Assembly (NCBI GenBank): GCA_025463165.1 | Contig: JAOBAU010000254.1 | Span: 1 to 45,094, forward strand | Source: Acidobacteriota bacterium | GTDB lineage: Bacteria; Acidobacteriota; Thermoanaerobaculia; Gp7-AA8 | Length of the DNA stretch: 45,094 bases | Direction: 5' to 3' | The notes under the pieces: generated by a model | What the model was told of the DNA's origin: nothing | Database searches by the model: none | Seen by the model: the letters and a program-made list of their open reading frames with translations, nothing else | Shown here: positions 17,926-25,996 of the stretch, piece by piece | How positions within the stretch are numbered: the first letter of the stretch is position 1 | Layout of the letters: the number at the start of each line of letters is the position of its first letter | Translations under genes and position numbers: made by a program

Positions 17926-18750
17926 TCAGGGGTAGGTGGTGGCCGAGCAGGCTTTGTTGAGGGACTCCGGATGGCTCGAGTCGTGGCTGTGCTCCAGCCG
18001 GAGCTTCATCTTGCTGATCGGATGCTTGCACTCCCCCGGAGGCGGTTCTTTATCGAGCAGTTTGAAGTGGAGGTACCAGTCCTTTTCGCCGCCGGCCGAG
18101 CTGTGGTTGCCCGGCTTGTCAATGGCGTCGTGCTTCATCATGTTTATGATCGCGATCTGCGCGCCGGCAGGTACGACAATCCTGTGGTTCGCTCGCGTCG
18201 TCGATTCGATGGTTACCTCGTCGATGTGGACCTCGGGCTGCGGAACGTTGAGCATCATCGTTCGCATGTCGTTGAACTCCGGTATGCCTGCGAGCTGGCC
18301 CGTCTTGATCGTGAGTGTGGCGGCCGAGTTGTCGTGCGCCTTCGTGGCGATCAGCTTTGGGGTGGTAGTAGTCCCGAAAAACTTCTTCAGCCGCGGTACA
18401 AGGCCGAGCGACGCGGTAACCGCCACGCCGTCGTCCAAAGTGCTGACGCCGGTGATGGTGAGATCATCGTGGTCGAGTTCGTACAGAAGGCAGTGATCCT
18501 TATGCGGATCCGGTCCTTCTGTTTCACACGGGATGGCTGTCTTGCTCTCCCATATGGCGCTGACCGCGTCGCCGACGATGCGGAGGTACGCGTGATGTTC
18601 CGGGATGTCCGCGTCGCAGACTTTGACTACGTGAGTGTCGTCGCCGGGCGTGGCGTCGACGGCGAACATCGTGTAGTTCACCTTGCCGTTTGTCCCAAAC
18701 GTATGAAAAAGCAGCACGAGTCCGATGAACTTGATCGTGATGAGATCCAT
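17926..18750 (-). CDS. Unknown 274-aa protein downstream of the CHAT gene
   Basis: I do not recognise this protein. Its N-terminus is mildly hydrophobic (IKFIGLVLLFHTFG) but is not a classical signal peptide. The rest is rich in His, Asp, Thr and Val in alternating patterns that suggest beta sheet. Short acidic runs (DATPGDDTH, ELDHDDLTI) and four or five Cys occur. Its start follows AAGGAGGAGGAACTT only 18 bp after the CHAT gene, so it is almost surely co-transcribed. In TPR-CHAT systems the neighbouring gene is often the protease target or partner, so this is a candidate substrate, by inference only. Confidence 0.72.
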   Translation of the reverse strand: MDLITIKFIGLVLLFHTFGTNGKVNYTMFAVDATPGDDTHVVKVCDADIPEHHAYLRIVGDAVSAIWESKTAIPCETEGPDPHKDHCLLYELDHDDLTITGVSTLDDGVAVTASLGLVPRLKKFFGTTTTPKLIATKAHDNSAATLTIKTGQLAGIPEFNDMRTMMLNVPQPEVHIDEVTIESTTRANHRIVVPAGAQIAIINMMKHDAIDKPGNHSSAGGEKDWYLHFKLLDKEPPPGECKHPISKMKLRLEHSHDSSHPESLNKACSATTYP

Positions 18751-18768
18751 AAGTTCCTCCTCCTTCTC

Positions 18769-21700
18769 TCAGCTCCCGATGGTTTGAATCGCCGCCCAGA
18801 TCGACGGCGGTAACGGCGCGGTACCGCGGATCGCGTCGATCTGTGCTTCGCGCACGGCCTCGCCGGCGGACACTCCGCGCGCGAGCCGCCGATGAATGCG
18901 AACGAACATCGGCGCCGCGAGGCGGTCGTCGATCGGCCAGAGCGTGGCGATGACGGACGGCGCGCCGGCGGCGAGAAACGCGCGTGCGACGCTGTCGACT
19001 CCTTCGCGTCCGCTTCGCTCTCGCGCCGCCGCGGTGCTGCATGCAGCAAGTACGACCGTCCGCACGACAGGCAGCGACAGCGCGGCGATGTCGCGCGTAT
19101 CGACGATGCCGGAGTCGCCCGCACTCGACGCGAGGAGCAGCGCCGAACCGGCACGCGCATCCGTGATGCCGTGTCCGGCAAAGTGCACGACATTCGCGTC
19201 GGTCACCTCGCGCTGCAATGCGGCGCGTGACGCGGCGGCGCCAGTCAGTCGCGTCACCTTGGCGTAGAGCGGCGCGATCTCCTCCGCTTCGCCGGTGTCG
19301 AGCGGCACGTCGCCGCGCTTCGGCTGCGCGACCAGCAGCAGCTCGTTCGAGGAGACGCGCGTCTCGCGACGCTTCAGCGCTTCGCTGTAAACGGCGGCGC
19401 TCGGCGCGACGATCACCGCGTGATCCTCAATGAGATATCGCCTGCTCTGCGGATCGAACAACGCGCTGAACGCGACGCCGTGCAGCGCGCCGTCGGGAAC
19501 GACGACGAGCGTCGGCTGCCGTGCGATCCGCTGCGCGATCGGCGCGATGAGCAGCGCGTGGAGTTGCGCGCCGCTCGTTGCGTCACCGCGCTCGAGCGAT
19601 GAACGGAACGTTGCCACGAGGCTTTCGATCGTCGAACGATTGGCGACGATCTGCACCACTGTTACTCCGCTGCGATCGGCCGCGAAGACGACGAGGCGGT
19701 CGCCGAGCCAGACATATTCGAGTAGTGCGGTGCCGGCGGGAAGCGAAGCGGGGAGGCGGGCGGGCGGAGCGGACGAAAGCGTATCGAGCAGCACGCGCGA
19801 ACGCGCACGATCGGCAAGCGCGAGCGCGGCCGCGGGATCGCCGCGCGCCACGAGCAGGTCGACCGACTCGGCGACCACTTCCTGCGACGCGTCGAAGATC
19901 GCCCAGCGCAAATCACCCTTCGGCGCGGCGGCGCGCTGCTGCTCGACCTCCGCAAACGCCTCGGCGAGCACACGCGAGGCCGCTTCGTTCTCTCCGCGAG
20001 CGCGGTGCATCCGCGCACGCGACAACAGCAGCGACGGCAGGAGATCGCGGCGTCCTCGCGTCCGGTGAAACTCAATGGCGCGATCGATCCCTTCGGCCTT
20101 CGACGGGACGATGATCGCCGCCGCCGCGGCACGATCGACCTGCTCCCGTTCGCGCGTCGGCGCATCGGCGATCGACGCCGTCACCGCGTCGGCTTCACGC
20201 AGCGAACGGAGCGCGTCATCAGTCACCCCGCGACGGAAGTCGACGAGCGCGCGGCGTTCCAGTGCGTCGGCGAGAAGCTGCTTGTGATCGATGGCTCGCG
20301 CCGCCGCGATCTCGATGCGCAGCAGCGAATCGGCCGCGTCCCAGTCGCCGTCGTGGATCGCGTTTCGCGTCGCTGCCGCGAGCGCTGTCAGGCCGCGCTC
20401 GTTCTGTTCCGCGCTGACGATCGGCATCGCGGCGATGCGATGCCGCCATGCCTCGCTGCTGTCGCCGAGCGCTTCGAGCACGTCGGCGGTGATGACGTCG
20501 ACGGAAGCGGCGTTCGTTCGCTCGCCGAGTTGCGTGAAGAGCTCACGGCTGTCGTTGAGCGCTTCGAGCGAACGGGTCCAGCGCGTTTCGGCGCCGTGGC
20601 AAAGTCCGAGCTCCCACTGCACGTGCGCGCGCAGCGCGTGATGCGATGGCGCGATGGACGCCAGGATCGGCTCGAGCTGCGCCTTCGCTTCGTCGCGCCG
20701 ATCCTCATCGAACGCCGCACACGCCGCGAAGTAGCGAGCCGCCTGCGTCATCGGACTCTTCGCCGCCGCGAACAGCTCCGCCGCTTTGCGCAGCAGCGGC
20801 TCGGCGATGGATGGCTGTTGTTTGCTGTACGCGATGCGGCCTTCGCGATAGATGCGGTGCGCGTCGCGAAGCCGTGCGTCGCCGCCATCGATCGCCGCGA
20901 CGGCATCGGCGAGCATCGTTTCGCCGCTGCGCTGCGCGAGTGCGGCGCCGAGCGCGCGCGCGACCGCCAGATGCTGCGCGGAACCGTCCGCCGCCCAGCG
21001 GCCGAGGATTTCGGCTTCGCCCCAGGTGCGCGCATCCTGCGGAAAGGAGGTCACGAGCTCGCGCGCTGCTTCTTCATCACCGGAAGCCAGCTTCGCGTAT
21101 CGGCGATCGAGCTCGTCGCGGAAACTGGCGCGCGGACGGGAGAGTGTCGCCAGATGCTCGCGCGCTTCATCGGCCCACTGCGATTTCGGATCGACGGCGA
21201 GGTATTGCTTCCACGCATCGGTTGCCGGTTGCACGAGGCCGAGCCGCTGGAGGATCAGCGCGCGATTGAAGAGCGCTTCCGGCGACTCGCGCTCGAGCGC
21301 CAGCGCTTTGTCCGCCGCTGTCAGCGCGCCCTTCAGCTGTTCAGGCGAATCGTCGCGCATGGCGGCGGCGTAGCGCGCGGCAGCGAGATCGTTCCAGACG
21401 TGCGCATCATTCGATGCGCGTGCGGCGGCTTCGAGCTCGCGAATGGCATCGTCGCGCTGTTCCGTCAAAAGCTGCGCGACACCGGCCGCGTGCCGCGACT
21501 CCGGCGACGTCGAAGTGCGCGCTTCCTGCAACACCAGGCCGGCGGCGCCGGTGAGCTGCATCTGTTCCGTGTCGGCCGGCTCGCCGCTGCCGCGCGTCAC
21601 GTGCAGAGGTGCCCAGGCGAAGCCGCTCAATCGCACTTCCAGCTCGCGGTGCCCGGTCGGTGCGGCGGCGATGAGTCGCTGCATCGGATCGTGTTGCGCC

Positions 21701-21966
21701 TGGAGACGGATCATCCAGATCGCGCCGGCGACGATGACGATCGCCGCGGCGGCGGCGAGCCACCACGGCGCGGACATTTCTCGCGGCGCCGCGGCGCGCA
21801 CTTCGTCGCGCGAGACCGCGGCGGCATCGCGTAGCAGCGCGCGGCACTCCATGCAATCGCTCAAATGCTCCGTCACCGACATGAGGTCCGCGCCTTCGAG
21901 TCCGCCTTCGATGAAGGCGGCGAGCTCGTCGGGCTCAGGATGTCGGCGCGATGCGGGTGTGCTCAT
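18769..21966 (-). CDS. Anti-sigma ZAS-TM-TPR-CHAT fusion protein (caspase-like)
   Basis: The domain order is clear. Residues 9-50 carry a zinc-binding anti-sigma (zf-HC2/ZAS) motif, H34-x3-C38-x2-C41, in VTEHLSDCMECRALL. One transmembrane helix spans 68-86. A long helical TPR region runs from ~120 to ~720. A C-terminal CHAT caspase-like protease domain follows, with the catalytic dyad His932 (HFAGHG) and Cys976 (LAACST), then FLAAGAPSVIATLWP. Its start overlaps the sigma factor stop (ATGA). The N-terminal module probably binds the adjacent sigma factor, and the TPRs sense a partner. This is a membrane anti-sigma factor fused to a protease; whether CHAT cuts itself or a target is unknown. Confidence 0.92.
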   Translation of the reverse strand: MSTPASRRHPEPDELAAFIEGGLEGADLMSVTEHLSDCMECRALLRDAAAVSRDEVRAAAPREMSAPWWLAAAAAIVIVAGAIWMIRLQAQHDPMQRLIAAAPTGHRELEVRLSGFAWAPLHVTRGSGEPADTEQMQLTGAAGLVLQEARTSTSPESRHAAGVAQLLTEQRDDAIRELEAAARASNDAHVWNDLAAARYAAAMRDDSPEQLKGALTAADKALALERESPEALFNRALILQRLGLVQPATDAWKQYLAVDPKSQWADEAREHLATLSRPRASFRDELDRRYAKLASGDEEAARELVTSFPQDARTWGEAEILGRWAADGSAQHLAVARALGAALAQRSGETMLADAVAAIDGGDARLRDAHRIYREGRIAYSKQQPSIAEPLLRKAAELFAAAKSPMTQAARYFAACAAFDEDRRDEAKAQLEPILASIAPSHHALRAHVQWELGLCHGAETRWTRSLEALNDSRELFTQLGERTNAASVDVITADVLEALGDSSEAWRHRIAAMPIVSAEQNERGLTALAAATRNAIHDGDWDAADSLLRIEIAAARAIDHKQLLADALERRALVDFRRGVTDDALRSLREADAVTASIADAPTREREQVDRAAAAAIIVPSKAEGIDRAIEFHRTRGRRDLLPSLLLSRARMHRARGENEAASRVLAEAFAEVEQQRAAAPKGDLRWAIFDASQEVVAESVDLLVARGDPAAALALADRARSRVLLDTLSSAPPARLPASLPAGTALLEYVWLGDRLVVFAADRSGVTVVQIVANRSTIESLVATFRSSLERGDATSGAQLHALLIAPIAQRIARQPTLVVVPDGALHGVAFSALFDPQSRRYLIEDHAVIVAPSAAVYSEALKRRETRVSSNELLLVAQPKRGDVPLDTGEAEEIAPLYAKVTRLTGAAASRAALQREVTDANVVHFAGHGITDARAGSALLLASSAGDSGIVDTRDIAALSLPVVRTVVLAACSTAAARERSGREGVDSVARAFLAAGAPSVIATLWPIDDRLAAPMFVRIHRRLARGVSAGEAVREAQIDAIRGTAPLPPSIWAAIQTIGS

Positions 21967-22802
21967 CGCGAGATTTCCTCCTGTGCGCCCGCGCTCGTCG
22001 TCTCATTACCGGTAGACGGACGGACGGCTTTATTTCGCAACTCGAACTCCAGCCGCACGCCGCGCGCCCCGATGAGTCCGTCAACATCCTCGGCGCCAAC
22101 TCCGGCGCGTTCCAGCTCCGCGCGAACGCCGTCGAGCCGCCGCTGAATGCGGCGATAGAGCTGCTTCGGATCGAGGTGCAACGAGCGCGCGATCTCCGCG
22201 ACCGTCATGCCGGAATCGAATCGCAGCTGCAGCACGAGCCGGTCGTCGGCCGGCAAGCCATCGATGAATGCGCGGACGATCGGCGAGAGACGATCGGACA
22301 CACGCTGCGAATCGTGATCCGGCGGCGGCGCTTCATACGCGACTGCCTGCGCTTCTTCGAGATCGACGAGCCGCCGTTTCGGCGGACGCGCCGGCAGTCG
22401 CGCCAGCAGCGAATCGAGGTCGGCGCGTGTCAGCGACGGATCGCGCTGGCGGAGAACGCCGAGCGCTTCATCGACCGTGCGGCCGTCGCGATGCACGAGC
22501 ACTTCGAGCGCGGTCGCGGTGTCGCCGAGGCGTTTCGCTTCGCTGGAGGTGTGCCATTTGCCCCAGAGATGGATGCGATGATCGAGCAGCATTCGCTGTA
22601 CGACGACGGCGAGATAGGTCGCGAAACTGCTGCGGGCCGCGAACTTCCGGATGATCGCGTAATCGTTTTCGATGAGCCGCAGTTTGACGACCGACGCGAA
22701 TTCTTCCGCCTCGGTGTCATCGAGACGCTGCGCGCGGCAGATGTAGGCAACCACCCGCTCGACGAGCGCAAGGTTCTCCTCCAGAAACTGGCGAGCGTTC
22801 AC
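21963..22802 (-). CDS. Sigma-70 family (ECF-like) RNA polymerase sigma factor
   Basis: Region 2 is visible at residues ~10-85 (VKLRLIENDYAIIRKF, SSFATYLAVVVQRMLLDHR). A helix-turn-helix region 4 is at ~185-240 (LPADDRLVLQLRF, TVAEIARSLHL). At 279 aa it is longer than a typical 180-200-aa ECF factor because of a ~90-residue linker and a tail of ~40 residues. The start is GTG at 22802, 11 bp after GGAGAG. It overlaps the CHAT protein gene by 4 bp. That protein carries an anti-sigma zinc domain, so this factor is probably held at the membrane until a signal arrives. No target promoter can be read from the window. Confidence 0.88.
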   Translation of the reverse strand: MNARQFLEENLALVERVVAYICRAQRLDDTEAEEFASVVKLRLIENDYAIIRKFAARSSFATYLAVVVQRMLLDHRIHLWGKWHTSSEAKRLGDTATALEVLVHRDGRTVDEALGVLRQRDPSLTRADLDSLLARLPARPPKRRLVDLEEAQAVAYEAPPPDHDSQRVSDRLSPIVRAFIDGLPADDRLVLQLRFDSGMTVAEIARSLHLDPKQLYRRIQRRLDGVRAELERAGVGAEDVDGLIGARGVRLEFELRNKAVRPSTGNETTSAGAQEEISR

Positions 22803-22908
22803 GATCAGGGTTTCTCTCCGGAAGATGGAAGACTAACCGAGATTGGCCGTTCGGGATCGACGAGGTAGGGGAAAGAGGGCCGGCCGTCACTCCTTATCGG
22901 AGGATGCG

Positions 22909-23265
22909 ATGCCGGACGCAGTCATCGATTCGAAGGCGAAATGGAACCGAACCGGGATCCAGGTTACGGCTGGAACGACCTATCGCCTGACGGCCAGCGG
23001 TCAGTGGTGGGACGCCAGCCATCAGTGCGGACCCGACGGATACGACGATCCGAAGCTGGCGCGCTACGTTCGCTGGCGGCGATTCGTGTCGGCGAAATGG
23101 TTCACGCTGATCGGATCGGTCGACGGCCGGCACGAGTTCGTGATCGGCAGCGGCACGACGTGGAAAGCGCCGGCCGGCGGCGAGCTGCGCTGCTACGCGA
23201 ACGACGTCGCGATCATGTACTGGAACAACAAAGGAAGCGTGACGCTGAAGGTGGAAGCTCAGTAA
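22909..23265 (+). CDS. PA-IL/LecA-like lectin-fold protein
   Basis: I start this at ATG 22909, preceded by ATCGGAGGATGCG; the track's earlier start at 22843 has no such site. The 118-aa product matches the LecA (PA-IL) galactophilic lectin layout. It has GTTYRLTASGQWW, CGPDGYDD and TLIGSVDG, then WKAPAGGELRCYANDVA and YWNNKGSVTL. In LecA the calcium and galactose ligands include ND and NN pairs near the C-terminus, and both pairs appear here (NDV and NNKG). There is no signal peptide, as in LecA. It is divergent from the sigma/CHAT operon across 106 bp. The sugar specificity is unknown. Confidence 0.8.
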   Translation: MPDAVIDSKAKWNRTGIQVTAGTTYRLTASGQWWDASHQCGPDGYDDPKLARYVRWRRFVSAKWFTLIGSVDGRHEFVIGSGTTWKAPAGGELRCYANDVAIMYWNNKGSVTLKVEAQ

Positions 23266-23482
23266 AAGCAGGTGCAGTAATCGACGCGCAGGACGCAGCC
23301 GAGGTAGTTCGGCCGCTTGCCATCCGAAACAGGCCGCGGGCGGCGAAACGGCAATGGGCGACGCGGCACGACCCGGCCGGCCTCACTGGTGCCATAATGC
23401 CGCACGGTGCCGCCGGCGGGTTCGATCTTCGCATGGAAGATCGCTGTACAGGCCCCGGTTGCGGCCTTCGACCACGACCCTG

Positions 23483-25414
23483 ATGCAGACGCTGACCCTG
23501 ATTCACTCGGACGTTTTCCCGATCGCGCAATATGCAGACGCGCTCGGCAGGGAGGCGATCGCGCCGCGCCAAATCTCCACCCTCGAGAACCTCGGTGCCG
23601 ATCACAACGCCCTCCGCGTCCTGCTCGTCGATCCATCGATCGGCAGCAATGGCCACGCTCCCGGCTCCATCGATGCCCGCACCGCCGTCGTCGGCCTGGG
23701 GCTGACCGAGCAGCCGAAGTGGCTTTCCGACGACAGCGTCTACTTCGATCTGCCGGAAAATCCGTCGTCGACGGTGCTGCTCAACACCGTGCGGCGCGCG
23801 TATCAGTTCCTCTTTCAGAAGCAGCGCGCCGATCAGCTCGATCGCCAGCTCGCCGACCGGACGCGCGAGCTGCGCGAAGTCAGTCAGGTCGGCATCGCCC
23901 TCTCCACCGAGCGCGACCATTCGGTCCTGCTTACGAAGATCCTTTCCAAAGCGCGCGAGCTTTCGCGCGCCGATGCCGGTTCGCTCTATCTCCTCGATGA
24001 CGATGGAAACGACGGCCGCGCCCTTCGCTGGAAGCTGGCCCAGAACGATTCCGTCGACGTCGACTTCGAAGAGCGCGTGCTGCCGATCACGAAGAAGAGC
24101 CTCGCCGGCTACGTCGCGCTGACCGGCGAGACGCTCGTCATCGACGACGCTTACGATCTGCCGCACGACGCCGAGTACTCGATCAATCGTTCGTTCGACG
24201 AAGAGAACAGTTACCTCACGCGCTCGATCCTCGTCTTCCCGATGACGAATCACGTCGGCGAAGTGATCGGCGTTTTGCAGCTGATCAATCGCAAACGGAC
24301 CGCGGCGAAGACGACGAAGCTGACCGCGGCGACGGTGCCGGACGAAGTGATCTCGTTCGACAAAGAGATCGTCGAAGTGATGCGCTCGCTGGCCGGACAG
24401 GCGGCGGTGGCGGTCGAGAACAACCTGCTGTACGAATCGATCGAGCGGCTGTTCGAAGGATTCGTCACGGCGGCCGTCACGGCCATCGAACAGCGCGATC
24501 CGACGACGTCCGGTCATTCGTTCCGCGTCGCCGATCTGACGGTCGAGCTGGCGCGCGTCATCGATCGCGATTCCGAGCGCTACGCGAACGTGCACTTCTC
24601 GAGCGATCAGGTTCGCGAGATGCGCTACGCGTCGCTGCTTCACGACTTCGGCAAAGTCGGCGTCCGCGAGCAGGTCCTCGTTAAAGAGAAGAAGCTCTAT
24701 CCGCTGCAGCTCGAAACCGTGCGCGCGCGCTTCGATTTCGTGATGAAGGCGGTCGAGAATCGCGCCAACGAACGGAAGCTGGCGCAGCTTCTCGCTCATG
24801 GCCCCGATGGATACGAAGCGTTCGCGAAACAGGTCGATAAAGAGACGCGCGCGGAGCTCGAGCGGCTGCAGAAAGATTTCGCGTTCATCGCGACGTCGAA
24901 CGAGCCGACGGTGCTGCCGGAAGGCGACTTCCAGTATCTGCAGCAGCTGGCGCAGCGCGAGTACGACGACATCCGCGGCTCGCGCAGCCTGTTACTGAAG
25001 CCGGAAGAGGCAAAGATCCTTTCGATCCGCAAAGGAAATCTCGACGCCATCGAGCGCGGCGAGATCGAGAGCCACGTCACGCACACGTACAACTTCCTGC
25101 AGAAGATTCCGTGGACGAAGGATCTCATCGGCGTCCCGAACATCGCGTACGCGCATCACGAGAAGCTGAACGGCCGCGGCTATCCGCGCAAGCTGATGGC
25201 GCAGGACATCCCGCTGCAGTCGCGGATGATGACGGTCAGCGACATCTACGACGCGCTGACGGCGAACGATCGTCCGTACAAGCGCGCCATCTCGACCGAC
25301 CGAGCGCTCGATATCCTGAAGATGGAAGTGGCGGACGGATTCCTCGATCCGACGCTCGTCGATCTGTTCATGGATGCGAAGGTGTACGAGCGGGCGGGCG
25401 TGTTGCGAACGTAG
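23483..25414 (+). CDS. GAF and HD-GYP domain phosphodiesterase
   Basis: I begin at ATG 23483 (MQTLTLIHS), not the track's 23354, whose first 43 residues are Arg-rich and non-conserved. The product is 643 aa. The N-terminal ~130 residues look like a degenerate receiver. A coiled linker leads to a GAF domain (~150-330, with IGVLQLINRKR). The HD-GYP domain follows, with HD at 387-388 (LLHDFGKVGV) and HHE at 558-560 (AHHEKLNGRGYP). It is predicted to hydrolyse c-di-GMP. The HD and GYP signatures are ~170 residues apart instead of the usual ~65, so a helical insert of about 100 residues is present. Confidence 0.9.
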   Translation: MQTLTLIHSDVFPIAQYADALGREAIAPRQISTLENLGADHNALRVLLVDPSIGSNGHAPGSIDARTAVVGLGLTEQPKWLSDDSVYFDLPENPSSTVLLNTVRRAYQFLFQKQRADQLDRQLADRTRELREVSQVGIALSTERDHSVLLTKILSKARELSRADAGSLYLLDDDGNDGRALRWKLAQNDSVDVDFEERVLPITKKSLAGYVALTGETLVIDDAYDLPHDAEYSINRSFDEENSYLTRSILVFPMTNHVGEVIGVLQLINRKRTAAKTTKLTAATVPDEVISFDKEIVEVMRSLAGQAAVAVENNLLYESIERLFEGFVTAAVTAIEQRDPTTSGHSFRVADLTVELARVIDRDSERYANVHFSSDQVREMRYASLLHDFGKVGVREQVLVKEKKLYPLQLETVRARFDFVMKAVENRANERKLAQLLAHGPDGYEAFAKQVDKETRAELERLQKDFAFIATSNEPTVLPEGDFQYLQQLAQREYDDIRGSRSLLLKPEEAKILSIRKGNLDAIERGEIESHVTHTYNFLQKIPWTKDLIGVPNIAYAHHEKLNGRGYPRKLMAQDIPLQSRMMTVSDIYDALTANDRPYKRAISTDRALDILKMEVADGFLDPTLVDLFMDAKVYERAGVLRT

Positions 25415-25416
25415 GC

Positions 25417-25480
25417 ATGAGGGATGCGGCATGAGGCATGAGCAAAGACTTCTACTCATGCCTCATTACTCATCCCTCAT
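25417..25480. terminator. Nested inverted repeat at convergent gene ends
   Basis: The inner stem is tgaggcatgag (25432-25442) and ctcatgcctca (25455-25465), a perfect 11-bp match with a 12-nt loop. An outer stem pairs atgagggatg (25417-25426) with catccctcat (25471-25480). No U-run follows on either strand. It lies between the convergent HD-GYP and 170-aa genes, so it may act as a bidirectional terminator or be a repeat-derived palindrome. Confidence 0.6.
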
Positions 25481-25989
25481 ACCTCTTCAAGAATCGCGCG
25501 ACAAAACTCCGCGCGCGCGGCGCTCCGTTTCGCCAGCCATTCGCGTGCGGTCTCGCTCATCCATTCCGGCGGTGTGATCGGCTCGTTGCGGACGACGTCG
25601 ATGATCGTCTGTCCTTCGCGGCGCGAACGCGAGAGCCGCTCGGCCAGTCCGCGAACACCGGCTCCGTCGATGAGGATCGCTGATGCGATGGCGCGCTCGG
25701 CCTCGGATTCCGGCGCGTCGAGACGACGGATCGACATCGCGGTGCGGCGCAGCTCGTTCTCGTTTACGCCGCCGACGGCGAGCAACACGCGCGAGAGATT
25801 GCCGAGCTTCTCCAGCCAGTTGCCGAGCGGATGAAAGAGGACCAGCAGCTCGAGCTCGCGCGACGGCTCGGTGAGCCGCCGCGCGATGGCGCCGATGCGC
25901 TCGGCGTCGTCGGACCGCGACGCGCCGTCGAGGTCCTGATAGTGCGGACGGAGGAACGCTTCCAGCCGTTCCCGCAGGGCATCATCCAT
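25477..25989 (-). CDS. Small protein of unknown function
   Basis: The preferred start is ATG 25989 (MDDALRERLEAF), not the track's 26010, because it avoids overlap with the upstream stop. The 170-aa product looks helical and charged, with no signal peptide, no membrane segment and no recognised motif. Hydrophobic runs such as ELELLVLFHPLGNW and LSRVLLAVGGV may pack a helical bundle. It lies 7 bp downstream of the 693-aa membrane protein gene on the same strand and is likely co-transcribed. Its stop codon falls inside the outer stem of the hairpin at 25417-25480. Confidence 0.65.
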   Translation of the reverse strand: MDDALRERLEAFLRPHYQDLDGASRSDDAERIGAIARRLTEPSRELELLVLFHPLGNWLEKLGNLSRVLLAVGGVNENELRRTAMSIRRLDAPESEAERAIASAILIDGAGVRGLAERLSRSRREGQTIIDVVRNEPITPPEWMSETAREWLAKRSAARAEFCRAILEEV

Positions 25990-25996
25990 GAGCGCG

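Noticed and set aside
18769-21966. A type III-E CRISPR (Craspase) locus around the CHAT gene
   Set aside because: There is no Cas7-11-like gene, no repeat-spacer array and no RNA-guided component near it; only the TPR-CHAT architecture is shared.
23213-24799. 528-aa minus-strand ORF
   Set aside because: It is antisense to the GAF-HD-GYP gene, which has a full set of motifs, and shows typical high-GC shadow composition.
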